Below are positions 1 through 5,663 of a stretch of 7,778 bases of DNA, in pieces. This DNA is from Candidatus Omnitrophota bacterium (lineage in GTDB: Bacteria; Omnitrophota; Gorgyraeia; Gygaellales; Profunditerraquicolaceae): the NCBI GenBank assembly GCA_016931435.1, contig JAFGET010000104.1, positions 1-7,778 on the forward strand, read 5' to 3'. The notes under the pieces were generated by a model. It was not told where the DNA came from. It saw nothing but the letters and a program-made list of their open reading frames with translations, and made no database searches. Numbering within the stretch: the stretch's first letter is position 1; each line of letters starts with the position of its first letter. Made by a program: the position numbers and the translations under genes.

Positions 1-539
1 CTGATTATACTAATAAAAATATAATCAGTTACGCCTGGAGTAAAGGCTTTACCGAATCTCTCCTGCCGCATGAAATGGCCCATCTGATTTTTCGTGATTT
101 CATTGGTTTTAAAGGCGAAGTCCCGCTTTGGTTAGATGAAGGGGTGGCGCAATGGGAAGAGGAGTTGAAGAGGGAAAAAGTCAAGGCTGCCGTAAGGCGC
201 CTCTATAATAATAATATGCTTTTATATTTAGAAGATATGATGCAGATAGATTCCCGCAGGCTCAAGAAAGCCGAGGGGATAAAGGTGGCACAAGGAGCAG
301 AAGGCCCGGTTGACCCTGCTTCCTTGAGCGAAGAAAGCCTTGTGCGAACATACTATATCCAGGCAGCTTCTTTAGTCGGTTTTTTAATAGAAAAATACGG
401 CTCAGAAAGTTTCATCTATTTTTGCCGCCAATTACGCGATGGCAAGGATATGGACGAGGCCTTAAGGTTTGCCTATCCTAACCAAGCGCCTGATTTAGAA
501 ACCCTGGAAAAAAAATGGAGGAAATCCCTGCTTGAGTAG
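1..539 (+). CDS. Peptidase MA-like zinc metallopeptidase (gluzincin), C-terminal part
   Basis: The reading frame is open from the left edge (first whole codon at 3) to the TAG at 537-539, giving 178 visible residues; the true start lies outside the window. Seen: an HExxH zinc motif, HEMAH, encoded at 69-83, followed about 18 residues later by PLWLDEGVAQW (around 123-155), whose Glu at 138-140 is the expected third zinc ligand in the WLxEG motif. The rest is helical, with YYIQAASLVGFLIEKYG and an FCRQL segment, as is usual in the Peptidase_MA / gluzincin family. An internal ATG at 75 lies inside the zinc motif and cannot be the real start. Family members hydrolyse peptides and are often secreted or membrane-anchored, but no signal or anchor can be seen because the N-terminus is missing. 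The gene ends 73 bases before gspG, so it may be co-transcribed with the T2SS genes or be a substrate of that system (inference). Confidence 0.87.
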   Translation, partial: DYTNKNIISYAWSKGFTESLLPHEMAHLIFRDFIGFKGEVPLWLDEGVAQWEEELKREKVKAAVRRLYNNNMLLYLEDMMQIDSRRLKKAEGIKVAQGAEGPVDPASLSEESLVRTYYIQAASLVGFLIEKYGSESFIYFCRQLRDGKDMDEALRFAYPNQAPDLETLEKKWRKSLLE

Positions 540-601
540 CGCGCTTCGACCTTTCTTTGTTCTGTCTTTACAGTTTAACCTGGAAAAATAATACAATACC
601 C

Positions 602-608
602 GGGAGGA
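602..608 (+). promoter_or_regulatory. Strong ribosome binding site of gspG
   Basis: GGGAGGA stands just upstream of the ATG at 613, after an A-rich spacer. It fixes the gspG start and is the strongest Shine-Dalgarno sequence in the T2SS cluster, in keeping with the major pseudopilin being needed in the largest amount. Confidence 0.8.
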
Positions 609-612
609 AAAA

Positions 613-1014
613 ATGAAAAAAGGGTTTACTCTTATTGAGATCATGCTGGTGGTCATTATTATCGGGGCATTAGTCGCTATGGTCATGCCTCGTTTAAGCG
701 GCAGGGGTGAGCAGGCGCGTATGGCCGCGGCGGAGGCCGACATCCGTTCAAATATCGCTACTGCCCTTAAGCTTTACGAATTAGATAACGGAAATTTCCC
801 AACGAGCGAAGAGGGCCTGGCGGCATTATTTACCAAATCCGCTTCCGCATTAAGTTGGAACGGGCCTTATCTGGAAAAAAAACCGCTGGACCCCTGGGGC
901 AGGGAATATAAGTATAAAAGCCCGGGTGATAACCGCCCGGCGGATTATGATCTGTATTCTCTGGGTAAAGACGGCATAGAGGGCACAGCCGATGATGTCA
1001 AAAACTGGGAATAG
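613..1014 (+). CDS. gspG: Type II secretion system major pseudopilin GspG
   Basis: This is the major subunit of the periplasmic T2SS pseudopilus. The 133-residue length is normal for the family. The N-terminus MKKGFTLIE is a class III prepilin signal: prepilin peptidase would cut after Gly4 and methylate Phe5, and Glu at mature position 5 (residue 9) is present. A hydrophobic helix covers roughly residues 6-26. Family hallmarks follow: LDNGNFPTSEEGLAAL at about 56-71, the DPWG turn, and a C-terminal calcium-site region with DYDLYSLGKDG and EGTADDVKNW (about 111-132). Calcium binding by this loop is established for GspG homologues. It opens the cluster after a 73-base gap. Its 3' end overlaps the next pseudopilin gene by 23 bases, which suggests coupled translation. 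Confidence 0.97.
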   Translation: MKKGFTLIEIMLVVIIIGALVAMVMPRLSGRGEQARMAAAEADIRSNIATALKLYELDNGNFPTSEEGLAALFTKSASALSWNGPYLEKKPLDPWGREYKYKSPGDNRPADYDLYSLGKDGIEGTADDVKNWE

Positions 1015-1411
1015 GCAAGCCTGTTTAAAAAGCAAAAAAGGCTTTACTTTGCTGGAAGCTATGGTGACTGTTGCAGTTTTGTCTTTCGGTATAGTCTTGA
1101 TATACGAGGCTTTGTTTATTTCTTTAGATGCCCTTAATTATTGCAGCAGTTATTTTACCGTCTCCGCATGGATGAGCGAAAAAATATCCCAGGCGCAGAA
1201 TACGCTTACATATCTAGGGACATTACCGGACCTCGATACCAGCGGAGATTTTGCGGACAAAAACGGATCATTCAGCTGGCGCCTTTCATATGGCCCCATA
1301 GGCGAGGAAGAAGGGCTTTATCAGATAAATATCGATGTTTCCCAGCATAAAACAAAGCGCGCTTTAAAACTTTCCCGAGTCTCTTATGCCTTATTTAAAG
1401 AAGAAGAGTAA
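992..1411 (+). CDS. gspI: Minor pseudopilin, GspI-like
   Basis: A 139-residue prepilin-like protein. A 17-residue leader rich in Lys ends at Gly17 and is followed by FTLLEAMVTVAVL, with Glu22 at mature position 5, then a hydrophobic helix to about residue 43. The mature C-terminal domain holds a SFSWRLSYGP strand and a QINIDVSQHKTKRALKLSRV pattern, which fits the GspI fold better than GspH. Two adjacent ATG codons (992 and 995) could start it; an AGAGGG at 978-983 favours 992. The gene overlaps the end of gspG by 23 bases, so the leader is encoded inside gspG. GspI nucleates the minor pseudopilin tip complex with GspJ and GspK. Assignment to I rather than V/H rests on order (between G and J) and the weak C-terminal pattern. 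Confidence 0.86.
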   Translation: MMSKTGNRQACLKSKKGFTLLEAMVTVAVLSFGIVLIYEALFISLDALNYCSSYFTVSAWMSEKISQAQNTLTYLGTLPDLDTSGDFADKNGSFSWRLSYGPIGEEEGLYQINIDVSQHKTKRALKLSRVSYALFKEEE

Positions 1412-1985
1412 ACCAGAGAAGAATTTTGGGTTTACTTTTATAGAAATGCTTATCGTCACGGTCATCTTATCAGTGATTTCGCTGGCGATTTATAATACCC
1501 TTAATAACGGCTTAAAGATATGGAAAAGGGCGAACCAGCAATTTCCTCACCAGGATATATATATATTATTTGATAAGTTCTCTGTCGATTTAAGCAATGC
1601 CTTTTCTTATCAATCAATAATTTTTTCCGGAGCAGAGGGATCTTTAGAGTTTGCCACATTAGTCAATAGCCAGGAGTTAGCTAAGAAAACGGCGGGGAGG
1701 GTCTCATATTTTTACAGCAACACTTTAGAGACCTTAACCAGGCAGCAGCAGGATATCACGCAGGTTTATTCAAATAAGGATGATCCGAGCCCTGAGATCA
1801 TCAAAGGAATAAAATCCCTTAGGTTCCAATACTTTTTTTTTGACACGGGAACAAAGAGGTATATCTGGGATAATTCTTACTCTTTTCCAAAGCTTCCCTT
1901 GGCGGTAAAGTTGGAACTTGAATTGGAGGAAGGGGATGTTTTACAAAGATTTACCAGGACAGTCAATATTCCCTCAGGCGGCTAG
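1386..1985 (+). CDS. gspJ: Minor pseudopilin, GspJ-like
   Basis: A 199-residue prepilin-like protein, close to the usual GspJ length. The leader ends NFG at residue 15 and is followed by FTFIEMLIVTVILSVISLAI, with Glu20 at mature position 5. GspJ-like features come next: an FSGAEGSLEFATL segment at about 80-92, a VSYFY strand at 106-110, LRFQYFFFD at 145-153, and the ending LPLAVKLELEL ... RTVNIPSGG, which is the usual GspJ C-terminal strand and short tail. It overlaps the GspI-like gene by 26 bases and the gspK start by 50 bases, and no strong ribosome binding site is visible at its ATG. It would form the I-J-K tip complex that primes pseudopilus assembly. Confidence 0.89.
   Translation: MPYLKKKSKPEKNFGFTFIEMLIVTVILSVISLAIYNTLNNGLKIWKRANQQFPHQDIYILFDKFSVDLSNAFSYQSIIFSGAEGSLEFATLVNSQELAKKTAGRVSYFYSNTLETLTRQQQDITQVYSNKDDPSPEIIKGIKSLRFQYFFFDTGTKRYIWDNSYSFPKLPLAVKLELELEEGDVLQRFTRTVNIPSGG
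1925..1930 (+). promoter_or_regulatory. Ribosome binding site of gspK inside gspJ
   Basis: GGAGGA lies five bases before the ATG at 1936, within the 3' coding part of gspJ. It supports starting GspK at 1936 rather than at the TTG at 1918, which sits upstream of this motif. Confidence 0.65.
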
Positions 1986-2994
1986 GACTGACGCAGGCAG
2001 TATCTTGATGATAGCTCTTTGGTCGCTTTGCCTGTTGGCTTCTTTCGCGCTCACTCTAGGTTATAAGGCGCGCCAGGAGATTTTTTTTATCCAGAAACTG
2101 GAAGAAAGAGAGAAATTGCGCCTGATATCCGAAGCCGGACTTAAAAAAGCGGTAGCAACGATCAAAAATATGGATTGGGATGAAGTCTTGGCTTGCGCCT
2201 TAAAAGACCCATGGAACAACGATCCCGAAGCATATTCCGGGGTAACGGTAGGGCAAGGTCAATTCGATATTTTTCATAATGACCACGATGAATATACGCA
2301 AACAAGCAAGTTGCGTTGGGGGCTGGTAGATGAGGAAAGGAAGATCAATATAAATAAGGCGGATATGACGGTATTAAGGAATTTTTTTAAGCTCGCTTTA
2401 GGCCTGGATGATACCGGGGCACAGAATTTAGCCGCAAGCATAGTTGATTGGAGAGACGCAGATAGCGAATTATCCGTACCTTCGGGAAGCGCCGAGGATT
2501 CTTATTATCGCGGCCTTCCTTACCCATACGAGGCAAAAGACGCGGATTTTGAGTTCTCTGAAGAAATACTTTTAGTCAAGGATATGAACGCGGAAATATT
2601 TTCTAGGATCAAGGATTATATCACTATCTTTGGATCCGGGAAGATCAATGTCAATACCGCGCCGGAAGTTACATTGCTTTCTTTGGGCCTGCCCAGCCAT
2701 GTAGTTGATTATATTTTATCCATCCGCAGCGGAGATGATAGAGAAGAGGGGACTGAGGATGATATTGTCTTTGAATCGACCTCCGGTATTATCTCTACCA
2801 TAAAGCAGTTCTATGATTTAAGCCAGCAGGATGTGGCTGTTATACAGGCGGCCATAGAACAAAAAGGACTGGTTACAAAATCAGTCTTTTTCATGGCTTC
2901 TTGCCGGGCGCGATTGTTTAATCGTAAAAATTACCAGGATTCCTATTGCGTAATGAATAACAAAGGAAAGATCTTGTCCTGGCGCATTTTTTAA
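1936..2994 (+). CDS. gspK: Type II secretion system minor pseudopilin GspK
   Basis: A 352-residue protein when started at ATG 1936, which has a good Shine-Dalgarno; a TTG at 1918 would add six residues. A 21-residue leader ends at Gly21, followed by the hydrophobic helix SILMIALWSLCLLASFALTL. Like other GspK proteins it lacks Glu at mature position 5, fitting its place at the pseudopilus tip. The family hallmarks are clear: LVDEERKININKAD (about 130-143), VDWRDADSE (170-178), SGSAEDSYY (183-191), and INVNTAPEVTLLSLGL (237-252), the GspK helix-hairpin-helix-like domain. An acidic loop GDDREEGTEDDIV lies at 266-278, where calcium sites are known in homologues. It overlaps gspJ by 50 bases and ends three bases before the next gene. 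GspK caps the pseudopilus and is thought to limit its length or touch substrate. Confidence 0.94.
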   Translation: MFYKDLPGQSIFPQAARTDAGSILMIALWSLCLLASFALTLGYKARQEIFFIQKLEEREKLRLISEAGLKKAVATIKNMDWDEVLACALKDPWNNDPEAYSGVTVGQGQFDIFHNDHDEYTQTSKLRWGLVDEERKININKADMTVLRNFFKLALGLDDTGAQNLAASIVDWRDADSELSVPSGSAEDSYYRGLPYPYEAKDADFEFSEEILLVKDMNAEIFSRIKDYITIFGSGKINVNTAPEVTLLSLGLPSHVVDYILSIRSGDDREEGTEDDIVFESTSGIISTIKQFYDLSQQDVAVIQAAIEQKGLVTKSVFFMASCRARLFNRKNYQDSYCVMNNKGKILSWRIF

Positions 2995-2997
2995 AAA

Positions 2998-4482
2998 ATG
3001 TTTAAAAAGATTTTTAAAAAAATGAATCCCCTCTCCGGATTAGGCGGGCATGAATTCGTGGGGGTAGACGTAAGCGGAAATAGCCTGAAGCTTGCTTATG
3101 CAAGGAGGAGCGGCGTAAAACTTGAAATCGTCACTCTTTTAAGCCAGGCTACATCCGGCTTAAGTGATAGCGATATCGTAAGGCTCTTAGCCGGTTCATA
3201 CAGCAAGCTGAAAGTCAAAAATCCTACGGTAGTAAGCGTCATACCCGCCCATATGGTGATCACAAAAAATATAGAAATACCTTCGACTAACCCGCAGGAG
3301 ATAAAGGAGATCATAAGCCTTCAGGCCGGCAGGCATACCCCTTATGCGCGAGATGAAATTATTATCGACCATATAAATATAAGCACTTATAAGCATGATT
3401 ATACCAAAGTCCTTTTGATAATTGTCACAAGGAGTGCCATAAAAAAGCAATTCGACATCCTCACTAAAGCAGGTATAAGGCTTGAAAAAGTATTTTTTTC
3501 TCCCGAAGGTTTTGCTCTTACCGTTCCCAGGATCTTGAAGATAAACCCCAACTCTGATTTTCCCTTATGCGTCGTGCATATAGACGAGTTTTTTTCTGAT
3601 TTCGCCATAGTTTTTAAGAATAAAGTCATCTTTATCCGTTCGATCCCTATCGGCTGCCACCATTTATTTTCGGAGAAAGAAAGGTTTTTCGCCAGGTTCA
3701 TCGAAGAGATAAAAAGGTCGCAGGAAGCATACCAGAGCGAAAGTATAGAAAAGATACCTAATATGCTTTTTTTGACCGGGGCCATGGGGGAATCTAAAGA
3801 AATAGAGGCGGCTCTAGCTGATTCCCTGCCTTTTAGCGTCAAGTCGTCTGCTTACCTTGAATATTTTTCTTCTTCCGAGGAGTTCCTGAAAGCTGATTTT
3901 TCCCCGAAGGAAGCTTCCTTCTTCAATATACTCGCCCCGCTTTTAGTTTATGAAGATATGAAAGTGGACCTTGTCCCGGAAGAAATCAAGCTACGCAGGG
4001 TAATCGAAGAAAGAGGCAAAGAGCTGATCAAGACCGGTATCCTTGTATTGACCATTTTTGTCTTGATTTTTTCTATCCTGGTCAGTAAAATTTATTTTAA
4101 GACCACTTATTTGAACAATATAACTAAGAAATACGGCCACCTGGCTGATCAGGCGCGCGTCTTAGAAGATGATTTCGAAAGAATAAATATGATAAAAGAC
4201 TATCTCGCAGAGCGAGGTTATTCCATAGAGTTATTAGCGGAGCTCTATAATATCATCCCTTTAGAAATGGAATTAAACGATATACGTTATGACCAACAGG
4301 GAAAATTCTCTATCCGGGGGTCCGCCGAATCAATGTCTATAGTTTTTTCTTTTGTGGATAACCTAAAGAAATCCAAATATTTCCAGGACGTAAAGACAAA
4401 ATATACTACCAAAAGGAAGGTAGGGACGATTGAGCTTACCGATTTTGAAATCGCCTGCATTTTAAATAAGGGAGAGCAGTGA
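2998..4482 (+). CDS. gspL: GspL-type T2SS platform protein (fused PilM-like and PilN-like domains)
   Basis: A 494-residue inner-membrane protein. Residues 19-315 look like the actin-like cytoplasmic PilM/GspL domain: FVGVDVSGNSLKLAYAR (20-36) matches the first phosphate loop, IPAHMVITKNIEIPS (82-96) and FIRSIPIGCHHL (212-223) match further conserved PilM segments, and LFLTGAMGES (257-266) the adenosine-loop region. VDLVPEEIKLRR (323-334) resembles the PilN N-terminal peptide that docks into PilM. One transmembrane helix follows at about 344-363, then a periplasmic ferredoxin-like PilN/GspL domain (about 405-490). GspL links the assembly ATPase GspE to GspM. The start is uncertain: ATG 2998 lacks a clear ribosome binding site and ATG 3022 is an alternative; coupling to gspK, which stops at 2994, would explain this. 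It overlaps the next gene by 4 bases. A bifunctional type IV pilus PilMN protein is the alternative, but the GspG-K context favours T2SS. Confidence 0.86.
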   Translation: MFKKIFKKMNPLSGLGGHEFVGVDVSGNSLKLAYARRSGVKLEIVTLLSQATSGLSDSDIVRLLAGSYSKLKVKNPTVVSVIPAHMVITKNIEIPSTNPQEIKEIISLQAGRHTPYARDEIIIDHINISTYKHDYTKVLLIIVTRSAIKKQFDILTKAGIRLEKVFFSPEGFALTVPRILKINPNSDFPLCVVHIDEFFSDFAIVFKNKVIFIRSIPIGCHHLFSEKERFFARFIEEIKRSQEAYQSESIEKIPNMLFLTGAMGESKEIEAALADSLPFSVKSSAYLEYFSSSEEFLKADFSPKEASFFNILAPLLVYEDMKVDLVPEEIKLRRVIEERGKELIKTGILVLTIFVLIFSILVSKIYFKTTYLNNITKKYGHLADQARVLEDDFERINMIKDYLAERGYSIELLAELYNIIPLEMELNDIRYDQQGKFSIRGSAESMSIVFSFVDNLKKSKYFQDVKTKYTTKRKVGTIELTDFEIACILNKGEQ

Positions 4483-5048
4483 ATAAATTATTAGGCAAGA
4501 TTTCTTCTGTCCGCACGGTCTTTACTCATCTTTCAAAAAGAGAAAAGAGCGTTCTTTATATAACGGTTTGCGCGGTGTCTTTTCTGCTTTTAGACCGCCT
4601 GGTGATCAGCCCGGTTTTTTCCAGAATCACTTCTCTGAACAAAGAAATACTTGAGAGGAAGACAGCAATCAGGAAAAATATGCTCATATTATCCCAGAAG
4701 GACAGGATAGCTTCAGAAAGCGCCAAATACGCTACTTTTCTTTCGAAGATGAAATCCGAAGACGAGGAGATGACATTATTACTTAAAGAGATTGAATCGT
4801 TGGCGAATAAGACGAATATTTCGCTGATCGACATGAAGCCTACAGGCTTAAAATCCGCGGGGCCTTACAAGAAATTTTTAGTAAATCTGAATTGCGAGGC
4901 CCAGATGGAGCAGGTACTGGATTTTATGTACAATATAGAAAATTCTTCCAAATTGCTAATCATTGAAAGGTACCAGTTAGGCCCTAAGGCCCGTGAATCG
5001 AGTATCGCCCGTTGTTCCATGACCATAGCTAAGATATTTATGCCATAA
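4479..5048 (+). CDS. gspM: GspM/PilO-like T2SS inner-membrane platform protein
   Basis: A 189-residue bitopic protein started by a GTG that overlaps the preceding TGA (GTGA); GGAGAG at 4471-4476 is its ribosome binding site. A short Lys/Arg-rich cytoplasmic segment (1-23) precedes one transmembrane helix at about 24-43. A charged, probably coiled-coil stretch follows (about 50-110, with LNKEILERKTAIRKN), then a small alpha/beta domain (about 112-189) with KKFLVNLNCEAQMEQVLDFMYNIE-type spacing and LIIERYQLGP, as in the ferredoxin-like fold of PilO and GspM. It would pair with GspL in the inner-membrane platform. Sequence identity in this family is low, so the call rests on architecture and on its place directly after the GspL-type gene. 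It is the last recognisable T2SS gene; no GspN or GspC follows. Confidence 0.78.
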   Translation: MNKLLGKISSVRTVFTHLSKREKSVLYITVCAVSFLLLDRLVISPVFSRITSLNKEILERKTAIRKNMLILSQKDRIASESAKYATFLSKMKSEDEEMTLLLKEIESLANKTNISLIDMKPTGLKSAGPYKKFLVNLNCEAQMEQVLDFMYNIENSSKLLIIERYQLGPKARESSIARCSMTIAKIFMP

Positions 5049-5051
5049 TCC

Positions 5052-5072
5052 AGTTGTCAGCCGGCAGCCGTC
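5052..5072. repeat. Degenerate heptamer tandem repeat
   Basis: Three consecutive 7-base units are visible: AGTTGTC, AGCCGGC and AGCCGTC. All begin AG and end in C. The right end of the gap reads, on the opposite strand, AGTTGTC then AGTTACC (complement of 5145-5158), so the same heptamer recurs in inverted orientation. This resembles short tandemly repeated intergenic repeats known from some bacterial genomes. Confidence 0.55.
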
Positions 5073-5113
5073 AATTTTTACGATAAATTTTAACATCCGG
5101 AGGTCGAATAGAA

Positions 5114-5143
5114 TTGACGGGATATTTCGGTTGTTTTAAGAAT
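5114..5143 (+). promoter_or_regulatory. Possible sigma-70-type promoter for the 5175 operon
   Basis: TTGACG (5114-5119) is a good -35 match. An AAGAAT at 5138-5143, 18 bases on, is a weak -10 match. Transcription would begin near 5150 and give a leader of roughly 25 bases. The -35 overlaps the inner right arm of the inverted repeat. The -10 is poor, so this is tentative. Confidence 0.22.
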
Positions 5144-5164
5144 AGGTAACTGACAACTAAATAC

Positions 5165-5171
5165 AGGAGGG
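5165..5171 (+). promoter_or_regulatory. Strong ribosome binding site of the small secreted protein
   Basis: AGGAGGG stands three bases before the ATG at 5175 and settles the start. It is the only strong Shine-Dalgarno in the downstream operon; the two later genes rely on ATGA overlaps. Confidence 0.75.
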
Positions 5172-5174
5172 AAC

Positions 5175-5663
5175 ATGAGAAAAGCTGTTTTTATCGTATT
5201 GATATTCACCGTTTTTTTAAATTTCAATGTTTACGCTAAGACTTCCGATTTCGTAAATATGCGCAGAGAAATATTTGCGGACGCCCAGGCAATAAAGTCG
5301 GTGTTGACAAATACAAAAGATATGATCATCCTAAGCAGCCTTTGGGATGCCTGTGTATTGACTATGACCCAGATAGACGCTTATTTTTCTCTTCTAGGCA
5401 TCTTTAATTCCATAGAAAAGAAAGAAACAACCGCAGAGCAGGTGGATTATTTAAATGGTTGGCTGCTGGAAATCAAAAAGACAAATGATTTAAACATAAA
5501 CAGCCTAAGTTCGTCTCAGGCCATAGAAGAAAAGACAAAAGCCTATATGGACAAGTTACGTCAAAAATATAACAAGCTCAATGATATAATCGCTAATGAA
5601 TTGACTAAGCTGGAGGCCTTGAAAAAAACATCAAAAAAACCGGCTAAAGCTAAAAAAAGATGA
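5175..5663 (+). CDS. Small secreted helical protein of unknown function with lysine-rich tail
   Basis: I do not recognise this 162-residue protein. It begins with a clear Sec-type signal peptide: MRK, then a hydrophobic core (about 5-17), then a probable signal peptidase I site after VYA at residue 21. The mature 141 residues look almost wholly helical and charged, with one Cys at 60 and no lipobox. A predicted coiled-coil-like stretch runs from about 115 to 150. The last 13 residues are strongly basic (KKTSKKPAKAKKR at 150-162), like a histone H1-type tail. Its stop overlaps the start of the ABC ATPase gene (ATGA at 5660-5663), so the two are probably co-translated, which suggests a periplasmic partner of the exporter. 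It could equally be a cell-envelope accessory protein that merely shares the promoter. Confidence 0.82.
   Translation: MRKAVFIVLIFTVFLNFNVYAKTSDFVNMRREIFADAQAIKSVLTNTKDMIILSSLWDACVLTMTQIDAYFSLLGIFNSIEKKETTAEQVDYLNGWLLEIKKTNDLNINSLSSSQAIEEKTKAYMDKLRQKYNKLNDIIANELTKLEALKKTSKKPAKAKKR

Larger units (their letters stand above)
5052..5158. repeat. Nested inverted repeat filling most of the intergenic gap
   Basis: Two perfect 9-base inverted pairs are nested in the gap between the T2SS and ABC operons. The outer arms are AGTTGTCAG (5052-5060) and CTGACAACT (5150-5158). The inner arms are CCGTCAATT (5068-5076) and AATTGACGG (5112-5120). The inner arms could gain two more pairs (U-G, then U-A). The outer and inner arms are separated by 7 bases on the left and 29 on the right. 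The whole could fold as an RNA with an asymmetric internal loop, or be a small MITE-like element. No long T tract follows the right arm, so it is not a typical terminator. Confidence 0.7.

Noticed and set aside
567..597. TTTACA and TACAAT as a promoter for gspG
   Set aside because: The spacing is 19 bases, and transcription would start at about 604, within the ribosome binding site, so a functional leader is unlikely.
599..604. CCCGGG palindrome upstream of gspG
   Set aside because: It is a single 6-base palindrome overlapping the ribosome binding site, with no second copy nearby, and carries no information as an operator.
1833..1841. Run of nine T in gspJ, with runs of eight T at 2081-2088, 6339-6346 and 7018-7025, as slippage or phase-variation sites
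   Set aside because: Each run lies in frame over Phe-rich hydrophobic or strand segments in a genome that favours TTT, and no frame disruption is seen. Ordinary codon bias explains them.
3399..3842. Long minus-strand open frame opposite gspL
   Set aside because: It lies wholly inside a well-supported gene on the other strand, has no family resemblance and no ribosome binding site, and is a shadow frame. The same holds for the other minus-strand frames.
5060..5080. GC-rich stretch followed by TTTTT as a rho-independent terminator for the T2SS operon
   Set aside because: The only local hairpin is a 3-base stem (CGG-CAG-CCG) not adjacent to the T run, too weak for a terminator. The 9-base arms pair over a distance instead.
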